Positions 17,437-25,641 are shown, counted from the stretch's first letter. The stretch: 64,000 nt of DNA from Streptococcus sp. LPB0220 (GCF_008727815.1 NZ_CP044230.1:356001-420000); one strand, 5' to 3'. Program-made: numbers and translations. Notes: generated by a model not told the origin, from the sequence alone.

Positions 17437-18072
17437 ATGTTAAGGAATTTAATTCTTAGTTATAGGACGTTAATGGACACTCAGTATAAATTTACTATTA
17501 CTCAGACCATTTCTGGACAAACTACAGAAAAATATATTGAATTAAGCTTCACAGAACCGAATTTCCATCATCTTATAGGTTTGCACAAGCTTAAAGGGGT
17601 AGATAAAGTCAAGTGTTTCAACGGTAAGACAGCTCAGGATATATATAACCAAATTTTGGGAAATCATATTACTTTTTATGATTTAGATAAAGATACATCT
17701 CAGCACAAGGCCGCATTTTTATCTAGGGCAACTTCTCTGAATCTAATTTATACGATGTTGGATAATATAAGGGGCAACTTAAAGGGGTTGTATTATTTTG
17801 ATCCCAAAAAAATAGGTTCTAATATTAAAGCAAAGTATTTATTGCATTTTCAATATAGGGATAAGGAATTTTATTTTTTATTTGATAAATCCGCTAAGAA
17901 GGTTAAGAATACTGATATTTGCTACCCAGTTTCAGTTTTTCGAAAAAAAATACAGAGCGAAATGAGAGCAGGGAATACCGCAAAACATTATGAAATGAGT
18001 CAAACTCTTATCAACTTAGTGAAAGTTGAAAAAATACAGGGGACCACTACTACTACACTATATAAAAAATAG
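17437..18072 (+). CDS. PBECR4-like (Barnase-EndoU-ColicinE5-RelE fold) nuclease, putative toxin
   Basis: 211 residues. From memory the sequence fits the PBECR4 family: an opening that binds to YKFTITQ, then the signature FTEPNFHHLIGLHKLKGV, a middle HxxAFLSRATSLNLIYTML helix, KAKYLLHF, YFLF and a C-terminal TTTLYKK. Family members are predicted RNases of phages and conjugative elements. Catalytic residues cannot be assigned with certainty; the His pair in the signature is a candidate. AAAGG lies 6 bases before the ATG. The gene stands alone behind a structured RNA and terminator, and is closed by a strong terminator: an isolated cassette next to the element end. No protein antitoxin gene is adjacent. 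A toxin or abortive-infection role is inferred. Confidence 0.7.
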   Translation: MLRNLILSYRTLMDTQYKFTITQTISGQTTEKYIELSFTEPNFHHLIGLHKLKGVDKVKCFNGKTAQDIYNQILGNHITFYDLDKDTSQHKAAFLSRATSLNLIYTMLDNIRGNLKGLYYFDPKKIGSNIKAKYLLHFQYRDKEFYFLFDKSAKKVKNTDICYPVSVFRKKIQSEMRAGNTAKHYEMSQTLINLVKVEKIQGTTTTTLYKK

Positions 18073-18100
18073 CTTACTTGACATCAAGAAGCTATTTTTT
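18067..18100 (+). terminator. Terminator of the nuclease gene
   Basis: AAATAGCTT (18067-18075) pairs with AAGCTATTT (18089-18097), extended by CTTGA/TCAAG inside, followed by Ts. It overlaps the stop codon of the nuclease gene. Confidence 0.85.
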
Positions 18101-18121
18101 GATAGTGATTGTTGCTATATA

Positions 18122-18184
18122 TGGTGTGAACTTTTTGGTAAAATCTAGCTCAATTTATGTATTTTTAGGGTAAAATTCACACCA
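18122..18184. repeat. Right-end arm-type sites of the first unit
   Basis: TGGTGTGAA (18122-18130, inverted) and TTCACACCA (18176-18184, direct), 54 bases apart, 108 bases before the middle rpsI tail. The same pair with near-identical spacing lies at 20792-20855. These match the four repeats at the integrase end, marking this as an integrase-bound element end. Confidence 0.75.
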
Positions 18185-18291
18185 TTCAACTGAAAGTTAT
18201 TCAAATTAGATGAAATTCTGTTTTCTGAAAATGTGGGAAAACATTGATTTTAAGCGGATATTGAAATCTATTCAAATATGAGATGTTCCAA

Positions 18292-18339
18292 CCAGGCTTG
18301 AAAAAAGCTCGTAAAGCATCACAATTTAGTAAACGTTAA
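18292..18339 (+). repeat. Middle att site: synonymously diverged rpsI tail
   Basis: Sixteen codons encode [15 protein letters not shown] plus stop, identical in protein to the real rpsI end but with different codons at many positions (GGC TTG AAA AAA against GGT CTT AAG AAA, TTT AGT against TTC TCT). It is followed by its own hairpin terminator at 18359-18393, like a displaced rpsI gene end from another strain or species. It divides the insertion into two stacked units. Confidence 0.85.
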
Positions 18340-18357
18340 AACTTATTTAAACTTATT

Positions 18358-18395
18358 GAAAGCATTTCGTATCAAAAATACGGGATGCTTTTTCT
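18358..18395 (+). terminator. Terminator following the middle rpsI tail
   Basis: A stem of AAAGCAT..CGTAT with ATACG..ATGCTTT around 18359-18390, then a T-run. Its position relative to the rpsI tail matches the native rpsI terminator at 21041. The following stretch 18396-18690 is AT-rich and I see no gene in it. Confidence 0.65.
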
Positions 18396-18692
18396 GTTCA
18401 CCCCAAATTTTTGTAACTAGGTGATACTTGAAATTAATACAAATTTGGTTGTTTTTGATAAATCTAAGCAACACTAAATGATGAAGTGAAAGGGGATGAA
18501 TCTTTGATAGTATTCATTTATTGTGAAATATGATATATTTATTAATTAGATGGATGAATACTTCTAGAGTTAAATATAGCATAATAGGGACAGACTTTTT
18601 GGTTTATTTTTGTTTGTAGTCGGATTATGAAAGAATATCCAATATTATGCGATAAGATAGAATGTTACAAAAAAGAAAGGGGATGCAATCCG

Positions 18693-18995
18693 ATGAAGAA
18701 AGACAGATTAATTGTATTGACAGATGCTGTTCTAGCAATTATTATGACCATCTTGATTTTAGAGTTAGAAAAACCAACAACACCAAGTCTTGAAGCTTTT
18801 TGGGATTTACGGCAAAATTTCTTTGCTTGTTTTCTTTCCTTTTTCTGGTTGGGATCGTTATGGATGGCACTAAACACATTATGGGAAAAGGTTGAGAAAA
18901 TTTCCTCAGAAATTATTTGGTGGAATTTGTTTCTACTCTTGGAGCGGCAGGAGTTCTCTTTGGAGAATTTCATGCCATCCAAGATACCAGTCTGA
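18693..18995 (+). pseudogene. Truncated TMEM175-like (DUF1211) channel protein
   Basis: The product starts KKDRLIVLTDAVLAIIMTILILELEKP, the first-helix signature of bacterial TMEM175 potassium channels (F-S-D-A-V-x-A-I-x-x-T), and continues with a second helix FFACFLSFFWLGSLWM and a third starting WWNLFLL. It then runs out of frame into unrelated sequence and stops at 100 residues. The family normally has six helices and about 200 residues. The downstream sequence belongs to a different frame, so this is a 5' remnant fused by deletion. The start at 18693 is preceded by AAAGGGG. Confidence 0.6.
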
Positions 18996-19261
18996 ATGAT
19001 GTGGTGGACCGGATCTATATAAATGTCAAGGATTTACCGTTTCAGTCCTTGGGAGCTTTAGCTAATATCCTGTCTGATGTTAAGAAGGGACTGATTCAAG
19101 ACAGTCATATCTGGTCTTTCTTCCAGTCATTTTTCAAACAATATCAGTTGATAATCAGCTTAAATCAGATCTATCAGTTTGTCTATCTTTCTCTGATGGA
19201 GATCATGTCCTATCTTCACTTTGATTATTGGAAAAAACGGCTCGGTCAGGAGCTAGTATGA
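18896..19261 (+). pseudogene. 3' remnant of an unidentified gene joined to the TMEM175 fragment
   Basis: An open frame without a proper start (first possible start TTG 18917) overlaps the TMEM175 remnant in another frame. It encodes GVLFGEFHAIQDTSLNDVV...WKKRLGQELV, about 120 residues, and ends just before the ribosome site of the K+ channel gene. It has weak hydrophobic segments and no family I recognise. It is likely the tail of a gene whose beginning was lost in the same deletion. It could still be translated by coupling. Confidence 0.4.
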
Positions 19262-19274
19262 ATAAGGAGAACAA

Positions 19275-19598
19275 ATGAGACGTTTAAAAATGTTATGGCA
19301 TATTATACAGGTTACGGGTTTTACTCGGTTTGCTCTGAGTTTTGTGACCTTTGTTTTTGGGTCAGGAGGCGTGCTTTTCCTAGTTGAACCTGCTATCACA
19401 AATTACGGAGACGGTCTTTGGTATGCTTTTGTGACTTCGACGACTGTCGGCTACGGGGATCTCCTAGCTGTGACCTTGATTGGAAGGATTACCAGTGTCT
19501 TCTTGACGATTTATGGGCTCATATTTTTTGGCTGTTTATCAGCTGTTATTATTAATTATTATACCGATTTAAATAAGGAAAGAGGAGAGGACAAATGA
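19275..19598 (+). CDS. Two-helix potassium channel protein
   Basis: 107 residues. Helix one (FALSFVTFVFGSGGVLFLV), a pore helix and the selectivity filter TTVGYGD (WYAFVTSTTVGYGDLLAVT), and helix two (GRITSVFLTIYGLIFFGCLSAVII). This is the minimal KcsA/MthK-like pore with no regulatory domain; four subunits would form the channel. AAGGAG precedes the ATG. It shares ATGA with the following DUF389 gene, so both are one operon. Confidence 0.88.
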   Translation: MRRLKMLWHIIQVTGFTRFALSFVTFVFGSGGVLFLVEPAITNYGDGLWYAFVTSTTVGYGDLLAVTLIGRITSVFLTIYGLIFFGCLSAVIINYYTDLNKERGEDK

Positions 19599-20644
19599 CT
19601 GCCAATTATTCAACACGGGAATACCGTGAGAAATTATACGATGACCTTCATGTTCGATTGAGAGATACAGCGATTTTGATGTGTGCAATTTTTATTGCCT
19701 CTATCGGTCTAAATATGAATTCAACAGCTGTTATTATTGGAGCCATGTTAATTTCACCTCTCATGACACTGATTGTTGGACTGGGATTCGGTTTAGCTAT
19801 TTTTGATACGCGTTTAATCAAGCAATCTCTAGAGGTTTTATTGACTCAAGTGTTGGTCAGTTTGCTTGTCTCGACTCTGTATTTCTGGATTTCTCCCTTG
19901 TCTTATGCAAGTAGCGAGTTGATCGCACGAACCTCTCCAACCATTTGGGATGTTCTCATTGCTATTGCTGGTGGGATTGCTGGTGTGATCGGTTCAAGGA
20001 AAAAAGAAGCAAACAATATCGTGCCAGGAGTAGCCATTGCTACAGCTTTGATGCCGCCTATCTGTACTGCTGGCTATGGTTTAGCTAATGGGAATGTACG
20101 ATTTTTATTGGGGGCTCTCTATCTTTTCTTGATCAACTGTGTCTTTATCATGCTAGCCAACATTGTTGGAACAAGAATTTTGATGAGAAAATCTCCTTTA
20201 ACTTCATTTAAAGAGCTGAGCATTAAAATGAGAATTGGCTTGATTTCTTTGATTGTATTGTTGATTCTTCCAGCTAGCTATTCGGCAGTTACTCTGACAA
20301 TAGAACAAGCGCGCAAAGAAGGGATCAAACAGTTTGTAGGAAAAGAGTTCGCCAATTATACGGTTATTAATCAAGTCTACAAGTCAAGTAACAATGAATT
20401 GGTCTTGACGGTTGTTGGAGATCCGATTTCAGAAGAAGAATTAGAAACACTCCACCAAAAACCAGCCTCTTACGGTATTCAATCTGTTCAATTGAAAGTG
20501 AATCAAGTTCAGAACTCGCCAACATTAGATAGTGAAGCGACCAAGGAATTTTATGAAAACATTGACAAGTATATTGATCAAAAACTCTCTGAAAAAGATT
20601 CACAAAACGATCTCGTAAAAGAAAATGAAGCAGACAAGGATTGA
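19595..20644 (+). CDS. DUF389 (TIGR00341) family membrane protein
   Basis: 349 residues. The N-terminal ~230 residues hold six or so hydrophobic segments with the family motif MNSTAVIIGAMLISPLMTLI and later VPGVAIATALMPPICTAGYGLA. The remaining ~110 residues are soluble and acidic (VNQVYKSSNNELVLTVVGDP...). The function of DUF389 is not established. Pairing with a K+ channel by a 4-base overlap suggests a role in ion or osmotic balance, an inference. It ends the cargo of the second unit. Confidence 0.85.
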   Translation: MTANYSTREYREKLYDDLHVRLRDTAILMCAIFIASIGLNMNSTAVIIGAMLISPLMTLIVGLGFGLAIFDTRLIKQSLEVLLTQVLVSLLVSTLYFWISPLSYASSELIARTSPTIWDVLIAIAGGIAGVIGSRKKEANNIVPGVAIATALMPPICTAGYGLANGNVRFLLGALYLFLINCVFIMLANIVGTRILMRKSPLTSFKELSIKMRIGLISLIVLLILPASYSAVTLTIEQARKEGIKQFVGKEFANYTVINQVYKSSNNELVLTVVGDPISEEELETLHQKPASYGIQSVQLKVNQVQNSPTLDSEATKEFYENIDKYIDQKLSEKDSQNDLVKENEADKD

Positions 20645-20791
20645 GGACAATGAACTGAATCGGTTTTTACGCCGTGTTTTTCTTGTATCTTCCTCTTTCT
20701 TACTTATAGCAGGTTGTTTTTGCTTGAATAAGAAATAAATTAGAAGTTCTATCATCTAAGAAAAATGATGAACAAAAAATCATTTAACTAA

Positions 20792-20855
20792 TGGTGTGAA
20801 CGTTTAGTGTTTATCAGCTCCATTCTCTGTAATTTTGGGGGTAAAATCCACACCA
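20792..20855. repeat. Right-end arm-type sites of the second unit
   Basis: TGGTGTGAA (20792-20800) and TCCACACCA (20847-20855; one mismatch to TTCACACCA), 55 bases apart and 105 bases before the right rpsI tail. The spacing and the intervening AGCTC and GGGTAAAA words match 18122-18184. The second unit therefore ends in the same integrase-type terminus although it carries no integrase. Confidence 0.75.
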
Positions 20856-20959
20856 TTCGGATAAAATTAGTTGAATTTGATTGGAAAAAAGCTTTTATAA
20901 AAGCGGAGAAAAGTCTTGATATTACGCTGTTTTTAGTCCAACTGAAATTCATACTTTCC

Positions 20960-21010
20960 AAACCAGGTCTTAAGAAAGCTCGTAAAGCTAGCCAGTTCTC
21001 TAAACGTTAA
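20960..21010 (+). repeat. attR: exact copy of the rpsI 3' end
   Basis: 51 bases identical to 7601-7651, ending in the rpsI stop TAA. A short frame at 20807-21010 that ends in this copy is only an artefact of the repeat. Beyond it the ordinary chromosome resumes with the native rpsI terminator. Confidence 0.9.
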
Positions 21011-21040
21011 TTCGTTGCTGGAAAGCAGAATACAAACGAA

Positions 21041-21069
21041 AACACTTTGCATCTTGCAAGGTGTTTTTT
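21041..21069 (+). terminator. Displaced native rpsI terminator
   Basis: AACACTTTGCA (21041-21051) pairs with TGCAAGGTGTT (21055-21065), followed by TTTT. It directly follows attR, as expected of the original terminator of the rplM-rpsI operon before insertion. Confidence 0.8.
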
Positions 21070-21230
21070 GTATGAGAACTGGCGGTGCGCAATTAGGATA
21101 GCTCTAGCGACTTTAGTCGCATAGAGATATGCTATGCACAGTTGCCCCAAGAAAACAAGCGAAGCGATATTTGAATGGATGGCAACCACTGCACGCAAAA
21201 TGTTAATTCGAAAGAATTACTATACTTACA

Positions 21231-21258
21231 AAGAGCACCCTTCGGGGTGTTCTTTTTG
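21231..21258 (+). terminator. Second terminator after attR
   Basis: AAGAGCACCC (21231-21240), TTCG loop, GGGTGTTCTT (21245-21254), then Ts. Between 21070 and 21230 there is no gene; small hairpins such as GCGACTTTAGTCGC near 21107-21120 and CAGTTGCC/GGCAACCACTG (21138-21190) suggest a structured RNA or intergenic repeat. Confidence 0.7.
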
Positions 21259-21276
21259 TATAACTGAATTTGAAGC

Positions 21277-21335
21277 AAATAAAACCCACCCTATCTTCCA
21301 CGGTCAAACATGACTGTAGAAAATAGAGTGGGTCT
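21277..21335 (-). terminator. Terminator-like long inverted repeat after csbD
   Basis: ACCCACCCTATCTTCCACGG (from 21284) pairs imperfectly with the sequence up to GAGTGGGT (21327-21334). On the minus strand the stem is followed by TTTTATTTG. It lies 14 bases past the csbD stop. Confidence 0.65.
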
Positions 21336-21348
21336 AGGATGTTAAAGA

Positions 21349-21552
21349 CTATTTGTCGTCTTTATGAAAGATATTTTTAACGCCCTTGATAGCTCCTTCG
21401 ACAGCTTCTTTTGCATCTTCAGCAACTTCTTTTGCTTTTGAAGCAACTTTTTCAGCAGTGCCTTCAGCTTCTGTTTTTGTATCACCGGTTAATTTACCGA
21501 AGCCTTCTTTAACAGAACCCCTCACTTGGTTCAATTTTTCTTCTAATGACAT
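21349..21552 (-). CDS. CsbD family stress protein
   Basis: 67 residues, small, charged and Ala/Lys/Glu-rich ([30 protein letters not shown]), matching the CsbD domain. CsbD proteins are induced by general stress in Firmicutes but their activity is unknown. The start at 21552 is chosen because GGAGGT lies 7 bases upstream; the longer frame adds unrelated residues. Second half ([20 protein letters not shown]) resembles LEA-like amphipathic helices. Confidence 0.85.
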   Translation of the reverse strand: MSLEEKLNQVRGSVKEGFGKLTGDTKTEAEGTAEKVASKAKEVAEDAKEAVEGAIKGVKNIFHKDDK

Positions 21553-21878
21553 AGCGTCACCTCCGTTAAGTAAATAGTTTTTTAATCTGAATTTAAGACA
21601 GTTCATTTAAAAAATTAAAACTATTTAGCTCAGATTAATATAAGTATATGCCTTCTGAAATGGAAAGTCAAATTTTCGCTACGGTATTCTGAAAGCAGGA
21701 TCGATTTTTGATCTGAAGGCAAATCGTGAGCGACTAATCAGTCACGATATTTCGTTTTTACAGCAAAGATTTGAAATGAAAGAAGCAAAAAACTTTTTCT
21801 GTCTCCAATGAAATAAATGGTATAATAATCGTGAATGGAAACATCGTAACGCTGTTTTTTGAAAAAGAGAAGATAAAT

Positions 21879-22469
21879 ATGAAAAGAATCCTCACAACCT
21901 ACCCTATTATCAGCACTTTAGCTCTAATCTGTTTGTTGCTTGGTCTATTGACTTCCTTTAATGGGGATGCTATGTATGACCTATTGGCCTTTCATTCGAA
22001 GCCGGTCTATGGTTGGCAATATGTCAGTGGGACCCTGATGCACGGTAGTAAAGGCGCACCTATCTGGTTTTTATGGGTCCATTTGTTGTTAAATGGACTC
22101 ATGATCCTTCCTTTCGGAGGACTGCTAGAAAGAAAAAGAGGCTCCAGACAAGTCTTGATTGTTTTTGTGACGGCGACAGTCCTTCCTTCCATCGTTTTTC
22201 ACCTCTTAACCCAGGGGCAAGACATTCAGGCAACAGGGATCTCTGCTGTAGGATACGCCTTTGTAACCGGTGGAGTCATGCTCCTGCCAAACGTGTGGAA
22301 AGAATTTTCACGCACCGTAAAACTGTTTTATCTATTCTTAATTTTTCTATCTGGCCTCATGCTCTTACCAGCAATCACCGGATGGATCTCAACACTATTG
22401 CATCTTTCAGGGATTGTGAGTTATCTATTGGTCTTTATCGGAAGTAAAGTCTTGAAGGGGAGAAGCTAA
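21879..22469 (+). CDS. Rhomboid family intramembrane protease
   Basis: 196 residues with about six hydrophobic helices. Family marks are GWQYVSGTLMHG, the loop WVHLLLNGLMILPFGGLLER, the probable catalytic Ser in TGISAVGYAF and a His near the end (LLHLSGIVSY), which would form the Ser-His dyad. Substrates are unknown. The start at 21879 follows GAGAAG weakly; the frame is open 16 codons upstream but without a ribosome site. Confidence 0.75.
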   Translation: MKRILTTYPIISTLALICLLLGLLTSFNGDAMYDLLAFHSKPVYGWQYVSGTLMHGSKGAPIWFLWVHLLLNGLMILPFGGLLERKRGSRQVLIVFVTATVLPSIVFHLLTQGQDIQATGISAVGYAFVTGGVMLLPNVWKEFSRTVKLFYLFLIFLSGLMLLPAITGWISTLLHLSGIVSYLLVFIGSKVLKGRS

Positions 22470-22556
22470 CCATTAAGACGGCTACTTAGTGAGGTTTTCA
22501 TCGTACTTCCTTGACTCTTCCTCTACCAGGCCGTATAATATTCTATATCAATGAAG

Positions 22557-22592
22557 AAATCACCTTTTGTCATTGTGCAAAGGGTGATTTTA
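22557..22592 (+). terminator. Terminator after the rhomboid gene
   Basis: AAATCACCTTTTG pairs with CAAAGGGTGATTT across a 7-base loop, then TATAA. It lies 22 bases before the VanZ gene start. Confidence 0.65.
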
Positions 22593-22613
22593 TAACGAAA
22601 AAAAGGAGACACA

Positions 22614-23735
22614 ATGGGGTATATCTCTACTATTAAAACGGCTGTTCAGCTCTTTCCTTTCCTGGCATTTTTGCTGACCTTGCCCTACATGATTTTGAAT
22701 TATCGAAAATATGGTTCGGTCAATAAATTGCGGGTGCTGATTTTCTATTCTTTTATGCTTTACTTGATGACGGTCTATCTCTTGGTGATCTTGCCTCTGC
22801 CAGATCCAAGTAAGATTCATACTAGCTACTCGGAAATGGTCAATCTCCATCCCTTTGCTTTTGTGGTGGATTTTTTCAAGGAGAGCCCCTTTGATTTAGC
22901 GCAGACTGGTACTTGGATTCAAGCCCTTAAGCATCCAACTTTTTATGTGCCTGCCTTTAATGTCCTGATGTTGATTCCTTTTGGGATGTATCTGCGCTAT
23001 TATTTTAAGTGTGGTTTTAAGAAAACGATTCTTCTGACAGCCCTCTTTAGTCTCTTTTTGGAGCTGACCCAGTTATCAGGTCTCTATTTTCTGTATCCGG
23101 GTCCTTACCGCCTAGCAGATGTCGATGATATTATTCAAAATACCACCGGTGGTGGAGTGGGCTATTTGCTCGGTTGGTTCCTGGTTTGGTTATTGCCAAC
23201 ACGAGACGAAATTGACGAACATTCTTTCCGAGTAGGGACCAGAGTATCTGGTTTTCGGATGGGTCTTGCCTTCTTGATCGACTTTGTGATGCTATCCTTG
23301 CTTTACGAGGTAATCGAGCATTTGGAGACGATTCCTTATGTAGCGGTTTTGGCTGTTTATTTTGGTTTGATTCCCTTGTGGCGGGGCAAAACCTTGGGAA
23401 TGGCTTTATTGAAATTCCGCTTGCATTTTGACAAGCAAAAATGGCTTCGCACCATCTGGCGGGGAATCCTAGTAGTAGGTTATTTCTATCTGATTCCTCA
23501 AGGGTTGTTCTATTTGATTTCGCTCTTGAATAGCGACTTGACGGACAATTCCCTCTTAACCCTGTCCATGATTTTATTGCTCTTCTTTATGCTTTTATTG
23601 TACCTGATTCTCACTCTTGCCATCGTCTTACTCAATCGTCGCTTTCCCTTTGACCGTCTAGCTGGGGCTGAGTATGAGAGTACGGTGCGCGTGAAGAAAG
23701 AGCTCTTAAAGGATGAAACTGAATCATCAAAATAG
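22614..23735 (+). CDS. VanZ-like and RDD domain membrane protein
   Basis: 373 residues. The first ~210 form a VanZ-like domain with five hydrophobic segments, ending in the family motif YPGPYRLADVDDIIQNTTGG. The last ~150 residues form an RDD domain (GFRMGLAFLIDFVML, then WRGKTLGMALLKFRL). Both domains are membrane modules with unclear function; VanZ homologues can lower teicoplanin susceptibility or affect envelope fluidity. AAAGGAG lies 6 bases before the ATG. The stop codon abuts an intergenic repeat. Confidence 0.85.
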   Translation: MGYISTIKTAVQLFPFLAFLLTLPYMILNYRKYGSVNKLRVLIFYSFMLYLMTVYLLVILPLPDPSKIHTSYSEMVNLHPFAFVVDFFKESPFDLAQTGTWIQALKHPTFYVPAFNVLMLIPFGMYLRYYFKCGFKKTILLTALFSLFLELTQLSGLYFLYPGPYRLADVDDIIQNTTGGGVGYLLGWFLVWLLPTRDEIDEHSFRVGTRVSGFRMGLAFLIDFVMLSLLYEVIEHLETIPYVAVLAVYFGLIPLWRGKTLGMALLKFRLHFDKQKWLRTIWRGILVVGYFYLIPQGLFYLISLLNSDLTDNSLLTLSMILLLFFMLLLYLILTLAIVLLNRRFPFDRLAGAEYESTVRVKKELLKDETESSK

Positions 23736-23736
23736 A

Positions 23737-23912
23737 GAGAGTGGGACAGAAATCGGTAATTCGTTAGAATTTGATTTCGTCGTCTCACCTCCGCACAGTT
23801 GAGTAGGGCTGTAAAAGCTGATGAAATCAGCGTAGTAGAGCCCACTCAACCACTGCGTCTTGCTCGACAATCCAAAAACAATTGAGAGGCTAGGACTTTT
23901 GTCCCAGCCTCT
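23737..23912 (+). repeat. 175-bp intergenic repeat, copy 1
   Basis: Begins GAGAGTGGGACAGAAATCGG and ends GGACTTTTGTCCCAGCCTC. Copies with only a few differences lie at 37871-38045 (same orientation) and 52824-52999 (inverted); a diverged relative lies at 42079-42247. Each sits right after a gene stop and contains internal inverted repeats (GAGTAGGGCT with AGAGCCCACTC; GCTGATGAAATCAGC) and a terminal hairpin with T-run, so it can act as a terminator. Confidence 0.85.
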
Positions 23913-24018
23913 TTATTTTTTTATACACATAAAAATATACGAACGTTCCCAGTTGAGAAGGGCGATTTTAAGGGGATTGTGCTACAATGGAAGCAAATAG
24001 ATAGAATGGAGCAGTGAA

Positions 24019-24285
24019 ATGAAAGCAATTATTACAGTCGTTGGTAAAGACCAAAAAGGAATCGTAGCGGGTGTTGCAACGAAAGTAGCAGAATTAGGAC
24101 TCAATATCGATGATATCTCTCAAACTGTATTGGATGAATACTTTACCATGATGGCGGTCGTATCGTCAGATGAGAAAAAAGATTTCACACAGCTTCGTTC
24201 AGAGTTGGAAGAATTCGGTCAGTCTCTGCATGTGAAAATCAATATCCAAAGCGCAGCGATTTTTGATGCTATGCACAATTTGTAA
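24019..24285 (+). CDS. ACT domain protein (UPF0237)
   Basis: 88 residues forming a single ACT domain: KAIITVVGKDQKGIVAGVATKVAELGLNIDDISQTV. Such domains bind amino acids or other small ligands. It is paired, 18 bases apart, with the DUF711/UPF0210 gene, an association conserved in Firmicutes, suggesting that it senses a ligand for that enzyme-like protein. GGAG precedes the ATG. Confidence 0.88.
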   Translation: MKAIITVVGKDQKGIVAGVATKVAELGLNIDDISQTVLDEYFTMMAVVSSDEKKDFTQLRSELEEFGQSLHVKINIQSAAIFDAMHNL

Positions 24286-24303
24286 GATAGGGGTTGAGAA
24301 TTT

Positions 24304-25641
24304 ATGGACATTAGACAGGTAACAGAAACCATTGCCATGATTGAGGAGCAGAACTTCGATGTTCGGACCATCACCATGGGGATCTCGCTTCTAGATTGTA
24401 TTGATCCGGATATCGAAAAGGCAGCGGAAAAAGTCTACAATAAGATTGTGACAAAGGCCAAAGATTTGGTGGCTGTGGGGGACGAGATTGCGGCAGAACT
24501 TGGGATCCCTATCGTCAATAAAAGGGTTTCGGTCACTCCGATTTCCATTATCGGTGCAGCAACCAATGCGACAGACTATGTACCCTTTGCTAAGGCGCTG
24601 GATCGTGCAGCGAAGGAAGTTGGGGTTAACTTTATCGGTGGCTTCTCAGCCCTTGTTCAAAAAGGCTACCAAAAAGGGGATGAAATCCTCATTAATTCGA
24701 TTCCTCGTGCCCTTGCGGAGACAGATTTTGTCTGCTCTTCAGTCAATATTGGATCGACCAAGACGGGGATCAATATGACCGCTGTCCGAGACATGGGCCG
24801 TATCATTAAAGAAGCATCCCAAGCAGATCCAATGGGGCCTGGTAAGCTCGTAGTTTTTGCCAATGCAGTAGAAGATAATCCTTTTATGGCGGGTGCCTTC
24901 CACGGTGTCGGTGAAGCGGATGTTGTCATCAACGTTGGGGTTTCAGGACCTGGTGTCGTCCAACGGGCGATTGAAAAAGTTCCGGGAGCAAGCTTTGATG
25001 TATTGGCTGAAACAGTCAAGAAGACAGCTTTCAAGATTACCCGTGTTGGGCAATTAGTGGGTCAAATGGCTAGTGAACGTCTCGGTGTTGAGTTTGGAAT
25101 TGTAGACTTGTCTCTCGCGCCAACACCAGCTGTTGGGGATTCGGTTGCCCGTGTCCTTGAAGCCATGGGGCTTGAAGTAGTAGGAACCCATGGAACTACA
25201 GCAGCGCTAGCTCTGCTCAATGACCAAGTGAAAAAAGGTGGTATCATGGCTTGTAACCAAGTCGGTGGGTTGTCAGGTGCCTTCATTCCGGTCTCAGAAG
25301 ATGAAGGGATGATTGCAGCGGTTCAATCGGGTCATATCAACCTGGAAAAATTGGAAGCCATGACGGCTATCTGTTCCGTCGGTCTGGATATGATTGCCAT
25401 CCCAGCTGATACTCCAGCTACGACCATTGCGGCCATGATCGCAGATGAAGCTGCTATCGGGGTAATCAACCAAAAGACAACAGCGGTTCGCATCATTCCT
25501 TATGGCAAGGAAGGCGATATGTTAGAGCTTGGAGGACTTCTTGGGTCTGCTCCGGTAATGAAGGTCAACAAGGCTTCGTCAGCTGATTTCATTGCCCGTG
25601 GTGGTCAAATTCCAGCTCCGGTTCATAGCTTTAAAAACTAA
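24304..25641 (+). CDS. PFL family protein, DUF711/UPF0210
   Basis: 445 residues, the usual family length. Recognised by [22 protein letters not shown] at the start, [15 protein letters not shown], a glycine-rich [12 protein letters not shown] and [18 protein letters not shown]. The family shares a fold with pyruvate formate-lyase-like proteins but has no known reaction. Co-transcribed with the ACT protein. Abundant Gly-rich loops hint at cofactor or metabolite binding, which is inference. Confidence 0.88.
   Translation: MDIRQVTETIAMIEEQNFDVRTITMGISLLDCIDPDIEKAAEKVYNKIVTKAKDLVAVGDEIAAELGIPIVNKRVSVTPISIIGAATNATDYVPFAKALDRAAKEVGVNFIGGFSALVQKGYQKGDEILINSIPRALAETDFVCSSVNIGSTKTGINMTAVRDMGRIIKEASQADPMGPGKLVVFANAVEDNPFMAGAFHGVGEADVVINVGVSGPGVVQRAIEKVPGASFDVLAETVKKTAFKITRVGQLVGQMASERLGVEFGIVDLSLAPTPAVGDSVARVLEAMGLEVVGTHGTTAALALLNDQVKKGGIMACNQVGGLSGAFIPVSEDEGMIAAVQSGHINLEKLEAMTAICSVGLDMIAIPADTPATTIAAMIADEAAIGVINQKTTAVRIIPYGKEGDMLELGGLLGSAPVMKVNKASSADFIARGGQIPAPVHSFKN

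Noticed and set aside
20807..21010. 67-codon frame ending in an S9-like tail
   Set aside because: The tail is the att copy of rpsI; the upstream part is AT-rich element end with no ribosome site. Not a gene.
7652..21010. Prophage
   Set aside because: No capsid, portal, terminase or lysis genes; Rep, TcpA and integrase indicate a mobilizable element.
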